A stretch of 64,000 bases of DNA from Spirochaetota bacterium (GTDB lineage Bacteria; Spirochaetota; Spirochaetia; Treponematales; UBA12059): assembly GCA_029547205.1 (NCBI GenBank), contig JAKPPT010000068.1, forward strand, positions 105,922 through 169,921, in the 5' to 3' direction. The position numbers and the translations under genes are program-made. The notes beneath the pieces are model-generated. The model ran no database searches. It was not told where the DNA came from and saw only the letters and a list, made by a program, of their open reading frames with translations. This document shows positions 58,601-64,000 of the stretch, piece after piece (position 1 is the stretch's first letter; every line of letters begins with the position of its first letter).

Positions 58601-58688
58601 GATCTTCTTTGGCTCCAAATGCAAAAGCCATACCAGCGATGAGAAAAATCGTAATACTAAGCATCAATCGATGCCTTACTATAGACAT
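55641..58688 (-). CDS. Large exported TPR/coiled-coil protein
   Basis: This protein of about 1015 residues has a signal-like N-terminus (SIVRHRLMLSITIFLIAGMAFAFG) followed by TPR-like helical repeats throughout (KYDEAILYLTDFMKKYP, GNFDTARERLERARERY, GDYLLARSQLAKLLQTYP). Upstream in-frame starts exist at 58694, 58700 and 58733, and none has a clear ribosome site. It ends 12 bases before the phosphatase receptor gene, so it probably acts with it at the membrane or in the periplasm. Function unknown. Confidence 0.75.
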   Translation of the reverse strand: MSIVRHRLMLSITIFLIAGMAFAFGAKEDPLVYIDKLIAEQKYDEAILYLTDFMKKYPERFDEAQARLKRIVEIRAAYNNKAKELLDVIVKEPENNEKKLAMIKELQTFEKNPSTGLRDFIDQTKSAALFTYNRAQFESIMSRGRELLAAQQFVEAAKLYETGFVLYRDEFAESSLEKSLIEETLASVDAIKDILSRYEQVTAKTEKIMQLLADAYKAKAVEDITLFQEEAKNSMVVLYELRRELKQKGTNLQKLFAELNVGAEIVTENSFLPFAYRLILGRKTGEQLEGLVGTLDADWIHKMSIPQTELDTVLEVLFKEIADAYNQGQWQQIQNNLDVTERLCLSGMDLITFWNMYVPEEIIGVPTALGEAILASKGRDYIQYQHAYETIGSWRTLVAYQVRKVQEETQLKTLGESPVPSLEMLGTLLAQFDQTKTRLYTLINDHDMLRKNSMERAEKLAAATKLGYSSPFAENQQSIFDAYALAFLQSVQDLLVQAVTLKAQYSWMAFNTMNETINAGISQVAIYIDGETKTDPLLGTTIVLKYPGKALELSASMNSFIQNLLKQIDDISTAIKKEAIYIAQAPLIVEWLEKFSTLNQQLQTERQNLTGLTARAADQKRLADAAKLEAERRLQEATAAFTAGNFDTARERLERARERYSASLALEENPALRAQSDAALENLAKAILKAENDKVIADTRRLLTQGKNAYFAGNFTQAEDALLQARGRWKTTNAEPEPEVEYWLRLVQNAVTIQSGREIPVTAPLYPEMSQLLALAQKYYDEGAKLLAQKNTPSALRSFAQARQKIEEVKLMYPLNRDARILDLRIDKLIDSDAFYKKIASMVQTARAKIQAKTDLAVAYSDLKDIEALEPNYPGLKALLADVEILLGLRLPPPDPKAIAESKNLTAAAQKIYDSRDVTQFPNALIQLNRALELNPNNEEASRLKDKIATFVGATTTIVIPAAGEAMYNEAVRLFSNGDYLLARSQLAKLLQTYPQAAKMQKVIDLDARLKALGY

Positions 58689-58837
58689 ATCCATTTTCAT
58701 TGTCGGAACAACTGAACATGAGATTGAGAACATCAAAACACCAGATTCAAAATTCGGTATTAACGATAATAGTTTGCTGTTTCAATCATAGTTCCCATGT
58801 TCAATAATTTTACTTAAATTTTTGAATTTTAGCACCG

Positions 58838-58848
58838 GGTCTGTCCCC
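58838..58848 (+). repeat. Dispersed GGTCTGTCCCC repeat, intergenic
   Basis: CCGGGTCTGTCCCCATAGTT matches the full consensus. It lies in the gap between the TPR gene and UPF0164, divergent genes. Confidence 0.85.
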
Positions 58849-58923
58849 ATAGTTGCTTGGATCAACTTATAGCGTAGTCTTAGCTGGATTTTACTCATCA
58901 TATATAGTATAGTTTATATCAGA

Positions 58924-60207
58924 ATGTATAAGAAAGCACTCTTAAAGGCTATTTTTCTCACTTTGGGTGTGTTTTTTCTTTCTAATTCTGATATCCAGAG
59001 CCAGGAATTTTTTTCATCAGCATACGAACTCATATACAATATTTTTTCAGTAAGTAGTGACCCCAACGAAGGTATGACCGTTTTTTTGAGTACACTCATC
59101 CCAATGGGTGGGACTGCGGAAAGTATGGGTCTAGCCTACACTGCTGTTGCAAATGATTCATCATTTTTGGAAATAAATCCATCTGGCAGTGCTATTTTAA
59201 AAAACACGGAATTTTCACTTTTTCATAATAACTGGATTGCAGATACCAGAATTGAAGGTATTTTGTTTACACAACGGTTTGGTAGTTTAGGTTATGCCAT
59301 TGGCGGTAAATGGCTTTATATACCTTTTACAGAACGTAATGATTTTGGCGAACGGGCGGCAACAGGCTATTATTCAGAAGCAATTGGTATTGCGAACATA
59401 GCATATCACTTTTGGCCTGGATATTACTTTTATGGTATTGCGATTGGTGCAAATTTTAAAATTGCCTATCGCTCTATACCTGATTACACCGATGAAAATG
59501 GCCTTCTTGTTAAAGGCTCTGGATTGGGGCAATCTGCAGTAGCAATAATGGCTGATGTAGGTCTAATAAGCAAATTTAATTTTCTTAAACCATACTCTTC
59601 ACGTGATAAAAATTTTTCTATTGGACTTACTGTGAGAAATATTGGGCCACCAGTTCTTGACGAACCCCTTGCCACAGTTGCATCACTTGGCATTGCATAC
59701 AGCTTTCTGCGACCACTAACACTCTCAATGGATATTTTTCAACCCATTAACTTACTTGAATTTACACGAAGCGAAAAATTCTATGGAGGGATAGGTGCAT
59801 CACTACAAATAGCTGATTTCTGGAAAATGCAAGCAGGCTTTTTGCTAAAGTCCGGAAATCCACGCATATCACTTGGAGCTACCGTCACCATCGAATCATT
59901 GATTATAAATATAAATTATACACTAGACCTAACAACGCAAATAACACCTTTAAACCGAATGAGCATTGAGGTCAAATTCAATCTTGGCGATAATGGAAGA
60001 AAAGCCATAAGTGATCAAGTCGACAAACTCTATATTCTTGGTCTCGAAGCTTATGCAGCAGGTGATTTTGAACTCGCTAAAAAATACTGGGAAGAAGCAT
60101 TAAAACTTAATCCATACTTTGATCCGGCACGCGAAAGCCTTGCCATGGTTAAAGCGGCAATTGAAGTGCAAAAAAAAGTATTAGAAATACAAACACTGGG
60201 TGAATGA
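58924..60207 (+). CDS. UPF0164-family outer-membrane protein with C-terminal TPR
   Basis: This 427-residue protein has a signal peptide (about 1-26), then GGTAESMGLAYTAVANDSSFLEINPSG, the hallmark N-terminus of the treponemal UPF0164 family (FadL-like barrel, PorV-type). The barrel region is followed by a TPR unit (AAGDFELAKKYWEEALKLNP) near the C-terminus. The family may move hydrophobic substrates across the outer membrane. It has no clear ribosome site; TATAGT-like boxes lie close upstream. Confidence 0.9.
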   Translation: MYKKALLKAIFLTLGVFFLSNSDIQSQEFFSSAYELIYNIFSVSSDPNEGMTVFLSTLIPMGGTAESMGLAYTAVANDSSFLEINPSGSAILKNTEFSLFHNNWIADTRIEGILFTQRFGSLGYAIGGKWLYIPFTERNDFGERAATGYYSEAIGIANIAYHFWPGYYFYGIAIGANFKIAYRSIPDYTDENGLLVKGSGLGQSAVAIMADVGLISKFNFLKPYSSRDKNFSIGLTVRNIGPPVLDEPLATVASLGIAYSFLRPLTLSMDIFQPINLLEFTRSEKFYGGIGASLQIADFWKMQAGFLLKSGNPRISLGATVTIESLIININYTLDLTTQITPLNRMSIEVKFNLGDNGRKAISDQVDKLYILGLEAYAAGDFELAKKYWEEALKLNPYFDPARESLAMVKAAIEVQKKVLEIQTLGE

Positions 60208-60299
60208 TTTTTAATGGGAGATATTTTACAAATGACACTTACTTTTTATAGCAATTTAACTGCTTCCCAGACTAAAACTTACAAAATAGGATTGAGATT

Positions 60300-60890
60300 A
60301 TGATAGGAATTGTTGCAGTATTTTTAAATCTACTTATATTTTTCATACAAGTATATAGTTTATTTATAATTGTTTATATCGTTCTAAGCTGGATACCAAA
60401 TAGTGAAATATATCCAATACGTACATTCCTGGGTCGTTTTACTGAACCCTTTCTGAATATCTTTAGTAATCGAAATTTTTTTACAGCAGGCAGCCTTGAT
60501 TTTGGTCCTTTAGTTGCCTTGATTGTGCTTTCCATCACACGATCGTTGCTAATTCTACTGCTTATAGGTAAATTTACTATTCTTGCAATTGTTTATGTAA
60601 TGATTAGTACTTTATGGGATCCTGTTGCATTCTTTATGACACTGTATCTCATTTGCATATCAATTCGCTATGCGGGTTTTATTTTTGCACCACACAGCTT
60701 ACACCCATTCTGGCATGCTCTTGATATACTCATTAATCCAGTACTTGCTTTTATCAGTCGAAAAATTTTCCCCAATCGTATTATAAAATACGAAACAAGC
60801 TTATTTACCACGCTGATAATTTTAATCGTCTTACGTTTTGGCATAGGCTCTCTTATGAATTTATTAGGAAAATTTAGCAGTCTACGTTAA
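60300..60890 (+). CDS. YggT-family membrane protein
   Basis: This 196-residue protein has two YggT-like halves: VLSWIPNSEIYPIRTFLGRFTEPFLNIF and SLDFGPLVALIVL in the first, and HALDILINPVLAFISRKIF in the second. It has about five helices. The family is linked to osmotic response and cell-division-site proteins. A weak GGATTG ribosome site precedes the ATG. Confidence 0.82.
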   Translation: MIGIVAVFLNLLIFFIQVYSLFIIVYIVLSWIPNSEIYPIRTFLGRFTEPFLNIFSNRNFFTAGSLDFGPLVALIVLSITRSLLILLLIGKFTILAIVYVMISTLWDPVAFFMTLYLICISIRYAGFIFAPHSLHPFWHALDILINPVLAFISRKIFPNRIIKYETSLFTTLIILIVLRFGIGSLMNLLGKFSSLR

Positions 60891-60912
60891 TTAAGCATCT
60901 GGTAATCATCCG

Positions 60913-61886
60913 GGTCTGTCCCCTTAGTTTCTTAGTTTTAGTTTCTTAGTTTTTATCTTTAATTTTTCCAAATATATCTAAATCATTTCTAAATTATTTT
61001 AATATTTATTTACTTAAAAGACTAGCTGATTTTGCTTAATTAATACATTCTATATTTTGCATGATAGCACTTTATTTGCATTTTAAATTATATTATATTT
61101 ATAAAAAAATCATCATTATTATACTCGCATTGTTACTCTAAAAAAATAGTATTGAGAAAATTCTTTTTTATTAATTTTCTATACTTATAAATAAAATATA
61201 ATAAAATTCGATTTATGGAATATCATCATCTGACATACATACTTTATATTTATTCATCAGTGCATGTTGATAAATTTCATGAACCCAATCGCTTATCCAT
61301 TTTTTCATAATTTCAAAATATCTCTGATAAAACGCTAGACCAGACCATTCCCAATCATCTGCTTTTTTTACTAATTGTGCTTTTACAGGATTTTCGCTTA
61401 TATATCTAAAACATCGTTCAAAATCAAGTTTGGTCCATAAAATCTCAGATTTATACCGATCTCCCCATAGATGCCCAGAACGATTATGCCTTTTATTATA
61501 TCGAATAGCAACTGTCATAAGTAAACGCTTCATGATATCAGGAAGTTCTAAATCCAGAGTCTTAATTATTAAATGAAAATGATTACTCATAATTGTAAAA
61601 TTCTCAATCTTAAATTTAAGCTCTGCTTGAAGTGCCAAAAGCACATCAATAAATATCATTTTACATGATTTCATCTTTAGCCGATGCTCTCTACTATTAA
61701 CACGCGCAAATACATGATACGTTCCCCCAGGAACAAGCTGACGAGGCTTTCTCATACAAAACTCCTCCTATTTACTGTTGCATTTTAATTGTATATATCT
61801 GCAAAGCTGATCTTTTGCATGCAATAAATTTTGAATAATTTTAAAAACCTTAAACTAATAAAATAGAATCGCTAAGGGGACAGACC
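60913..61886. mobile_element. RAYT element with inverted 15-bp REP-like ends
   Basis: The left end GGTCTGTCCCCTTAG (60913-60927) and the right end CTAAGGGGACAGACC (61872-61886) are perfect reverse complements over 15 bases. They bracket the RAYT transposase gene (61213-61755, minus strand), with AT-rich non-coding flanks of about 285 and 115 bases. No target duplication was identified. The ends are full matches to the dispersed repeat family seen elsewhere in the window. Confidence 0.8.
61213..61755 (-). CDS. REP-associated tyrosine transposase (RAYT, Y1_Tnp)
   Basis: This 180-residue protein begins RQLVPGGTYHVFARVN, typical of RAYT/TnpA_REP. The HUH motif lies in IMSNHFHLIIK, and the Tyr-helix motif NKRHNRSGHLWGDRYKSEI follows, where the catalytic Tyr lies close to this region. 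It nicks and joins single-stranded DNA at REP-type hairpins. It is intact by eye. AGGAG lies at about 7 bases before the ATG. Confidence 0.88.
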   Translation of the reverse strand: MRKPRQLVPGGTYHVFARVNSREHRLKMKSCKMIFIDVLLALQAELKFKIENFTIMSNHFHLIIKTLDLELPDIMKRLLMTVAIRYNKRHNRSGHLWGDRYKSEILWTKLDFERCFRYISENPVKAQLVKKADDWEWSGLAFYQRYFEIMKKWISDWVHEIYQHALMNKYKVCMSDDDIP

Positions 61887-61987
61887 TATTAGTATCGCTT
61901 TATTAGTATCAATATTTTTCGTATATGCTCAAAGTAGTTTTTATGTGTGTTTTGCAGCTTACTAGTATTTCGATAAATTTTTATTTT

Positions 61988-62752
61988 TTAATATGGTATA
62001 TAAGTAAACGAATCAATAACAACTTCAATATTTTTTTGTTCCGTAGGTGCTCTTCCTTTCATGAGCCATAAATTAATACGGGCTTGAACGTTTCCATTTA
62101 ATGGTATGTCTGTCCCCATATATTCCCAACTGGCAGTTGTTTTCAATGCTGTTTCTAAATTACTGTCACCTTCTTGGCTTATGAACTGTACTTTATTTGG
62201 GTTCCATAAAAATTGATGTTTTGAGTATTTTTTATCAAATTTCAAAGTAAATTTTTTATGATTGCCATTAACTTCCCAGGGCTGTACTGAATACTGAGTA
62301 TTTGGCCCATCTGCTATTCCCCACCGTGAGAATTCAATATCTATTTCTCGATAATTGTATTCTGGAGCTGTTTCATCCCAGATAAAAAGGCCAAGCACTA
62401 CATATTTATCAAGAGTGTCAAGTGGACTAGAAAGTACAAACGTGTATTCCCCATAACCCAAAAAGCGCTGTGTGAAAACTTCAGTACAATACCATCGGTT
62501 TTTATCTTTCTTTATCGTAAGGTGAAGTCTGCCTTGCTCATCCACCCATACTGCATCTGTGCTGTCAGAAAAATAATTGGGACCAGGCCCTATACGGCTT
62601 TTACTATTCTTAACATACCAGGTATAACCAGAAAATACTATTGTTCGCATAGTATCACTATATGCATCTTCATTTTCCAGAGGCAAGGTAATAAATAGGA
62701 TAAATAATATTACCAATGAATAATATTGATATTTTCTGCGATTTATTATCAT
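61988..62752 (-). CDS. GH16-like (concanavalin-type) secreted protein
   Basis: This 254-residue protein has a signal/anchor segment (about 11-25). The sequence YREIDIEFSRWG (about 134-145) matches the EIDIE active-site motif of GH16 lichenase-type enzymes, with both Glu residues present. Glu-rich and Trp-rich beta stretches fit the jelly-roll fold. A segment EYMGTDIP is encoded by a near copy (10 bases) of the dispersed repeat at 62108-62117. Substrate unknown, likely a beta-glucan. Confidence 0.75.
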   Translation of the reverse strand: MIINRRKYQYYSLVILFILFITLPLENEDAYSDTMRTIVFSGYTWYVKNSKSRIGPGPNYFSDSTDAVWVDEQGRLHLTIKKDKNRWYCTEVFTQRFLGYGEYTFVLSSPLDTLDKYVVLGLFIWDETAPEYNYREIDIEFSRWGIADGPNTQYSVQPWEVNGNHKKFTLKFDKKYSKHQFLWNPNKVQFISQEGDSNLETALKTTASWEYMGTDIPLNGNVQARINLWLMKGRAPTEQKNIEVVIDSFTYIPY

Positions 62753-62859
62753 AATAAGATTATTATAATCTATTTTAAGAAATAAATCTTTGCTTTTCTT
62801 TTATAACCACATTATAATTGCATAAAAATATTTGTACCATGAAGTATCATATATAGATT

Positions 62860-63415
62860 GATATAGACATTAACATCCTTGAATCCCTGCTACTACTCAC
62901 TACTGTAATAGAAGCTCAGAATGAATGTATTGGAGGACATACAAGGCATGTTTCAAAATGTGCCAAAGCTCTTGCAAGTGCGTATTATTTGAGTACTGAT
63001 GAAGTTTTTGAAGTAAAAGCGAGCAGCCGTGTACATGATATCGGCTAAGTAGATATTTCTGATGCTATCTATAACAAACTGGGACTATTTGATCAAGATG
63101 AATTTGAATTAATAAAATATCCACTTATTGATAATATGGCAATTGAACAACATCATCTATCATCATTCATTCAAAACGCTATTTATAATCATCATGAGCG
63201 CATTGATAACAAAGGCTATGTTAAAGATAATACCAGTCTCTCTATCTAATAGTAAAATTATTTCCATTGCTAATACATTTGATGCAATGACAAGCTCAGG
63301 ACCTACCGAACCGGGTATTCAACATGAAAAAGCTGTAAAAATTACTTCAGACAAGGATGCGGTTCAATCAGCTTTATCAAATAATAGAAAGACAATAATG
63401 TGTCTTACTATCTAA
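62860..63415 (+). pseudogene. HD-GYP cyclic-di-GMP phosphodiesterase, inactivated
   Basis: The frame from 62860 encodes LTTVIEAQNECIGGHTRHVSKCAKAL and then VHDIG followed by TAA at 63046-63048, exactly where the Lys of HDIGK should be. It goes on (VDISDAIYNKLGLFDQDEFELIK, NHHERIDNKGY), then needs a frameshift near 63225 to continue as SNSKIISIANTFDAMTSS. The N-terminus of a normal HD-GYP protein is also absent. It cannot make a full protein. Confidence 0.85.
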
Positions 63416-63536
63416 ATACTACAATTATAAATGTTTTTCTATCGAATCCCCCTCTCCCCTAATCCTAAAGTTTTGTGTATACTTATACTAAATTATTGTA
63501 GTTTCACAGCAAACAAAGCGATCAAGGAGCTAATTC

Positions 63537-63830
63537 ATGCTTTCGTCAAAACAGCGGGCATTTTTATCTAGTTTGGCTGCCCAGCTCGATCCGATAATTC
63601 ATTTAGGCAAACAAGGTACTGAAGATGGATTTATTACTGCACTCGATAAAGCGCTTGAGGATCATGAACTTGTTAAAATACGATTCATTGATTTTAAAGC
63701 AGATCGAAAATCTATCGCTTATGAACTTGCAGAAAACCTTCATGCCGAGCTTGTTAGAGTAATTGGACATACCGCTATTTTTTACCGTAAAAGCACTAAT
63801 CCAGAAAAACAGCATCTATCCTTGCCTTGA
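63537..63830 (+). CDS. YhbY/CRM-domain RNA-binding protein
   Basis: This 97-residue protein has the CRM domain: LSSKQRAFLSSLAAQLDPIIHLGKQG, then ALEDHELVKIRF and GHTAIFYRKS. It binds 50S ribosome precursors. AAGGAG lies before the ATG. Confidence 0.93.
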   Translation: MLSSKQRAFLSSLAAQLDPIIHLGKQGTEDGFITALDKALEDHELVKIRFIDFKADRKSIAYELAENLHAELVRVIGHTAIFYRKSTNPEKQHLSLP

Positions 63831-63891
63831 ACTTTCTAGGTTACCAATTTGCAATTATCGTAACCGGTATAAAACAAGCAGAAAACAAGCG

Positions 63892-63906
63892 GGTCTGTCC
63901 CCTTAG
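63892..63906 (+). repeat. Dispersed repeat copy in the fusA upstream region
   Basis: GCGGGTCTGTCCCCTTAG matches the full consensus. It lies directly before a TATAAT (63910-63915), in the -35/spacer area of the likely fusA promoter. Confidence 0.85.
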
Positions 63907-63909
63907 CTC

Positions 63910-63915
63910 TATAAT
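63910..63915 (+). promoter_or_regulatory. Possible -10 box of fusA
   Basis: A perfect TATAAT lies 34 bases before the fusA ATG. No clear -35 box is present; that position is occupied by the dispersed repeat. Confidence 0.4.
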
Positions 63916-63948
63916 TTTTATAGTAATCAGCAATAAACGGAGATAGTA

Positions 63949-64000
63949 TGGATTTACATCGCATGAGAAATATCGGGATTATGGCGCATATTGACGCCGG
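63949..64000 (+). CDS. fusA: Elongation factor G, N-terminus (cut by window edge)
   Basis: The first 17 residues read MDLHRMRNIGIMAHIDA, typical of EF-G, ending in the start of the G1 box (AHIDAGKTT). GGAGA lies before the ATG. The rest is beyond the window. An EF-G-like paralogue cannot be excluded. Confidence 0.88.

Overview
The window looks like chromosomal DNA of a Treponema-like spirochaete (Spirochaetota). The DNA is AT-rich. The best lineage markers are a UPF0164 (FadL-like) outer-membrane protein with a C-terminal TPR (58924-60207), a PrcB-like lipoprotein, very large TPR and SpoIIE-phosphatase receptor proteins, a FecR lipoprotein, a PilZ protein, and many spirochaete-style exported proteins of unknown function. 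This assignment rests on family recognition and not on a database search. No rRNA, CRISPR array or prophage was seen; there is one tRNA gene (Phe).

Layout. 1-7.1 kb (+): end of a radical SAM gene, a membrane/TPR protein, a PHP phosphoesterase, a PAF-acetylhydrolase-like hydrolase, TatD and TcdA. 7.1-10.5 kb (-): GH42 beta-galactosidase, a cupin and a lipoprotein. 10.7-11.9 kb (+): an exported protein with an HELGH motif. 12-16.3 kb (-): histidine-utilisation genes hutH and hutU preceded by an unknown ORF. 16.6-25 kb: mainly minus-strand housekeeping and envelope genes (rsmA, comEC, a HEAT-like protein, PilZ, trpS, FecR) plus a CPBP protease. 25-31 kb: an orphan adenine methyltransferase, a Lon-family protease and a chemotaxis receptor with a broken 5' end. 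31-37 kb (-): a propeller/NodB-like protein, the PrcB-like lipoprotein and a two-gene FAD/Fe-S oxidoreductase operon. 37.5-40.3 kb (+): rhomboid, then an NTF2-like/SDR/pyrimidine-dimer glycosylase cassette. 40.2-42.9 kb (-): a copper operon (CsoR, CopA) with a visible CsoR operator. 43-47.4 kb: membrane protein, MsrA, Bcp, tRNA-Phe, a solute-binding protein and a NUDIX protein. 47.4-50.9 kb: two RluA paralogues around an unknown gene, a GC-rich 60-bp tandem repeat, DUF72 and DUF1508. 50.9-60.9 kb: a giant SpoIIE-type phosphatase receptor, a 1000-residue TPR protein, UPF0164 and YggT. 61-64 kb: a REP-associated transposase (RAYT) element, a GH16-like protein, a dead HD-GYP gene, YhbY and the start of fusA.

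The strongest unexplained signal is a dispersed repeat with core GGTCTGTCCCC. It occurs exactly 10 times in 64 kb (about 0.03 expected by simple arithmetic, 2 x 64000 / 4^11). A fuller consensus is about SCGGGTCTGTCCCCNTAG. Two inverted copies, matching over 15 bp, bracket the RAYT gene (60913-61886), and other copies lie between genes and inside reading frames. This looks like a REP-like family mobilised or maintained by the RAYT, with a DNA-uptake-signal role as a less likely alternative. Other leads are the 60-bp tandem repeat, an HD-GYP pseudogene with a stop exactly at the HDIGK lysine, a NodB domain lacking its catalytic and zinc residues, an MsrA gene with two plausible starts that would give lipoprotein and cytosolic forms, and the HELGH-containing exported protein.
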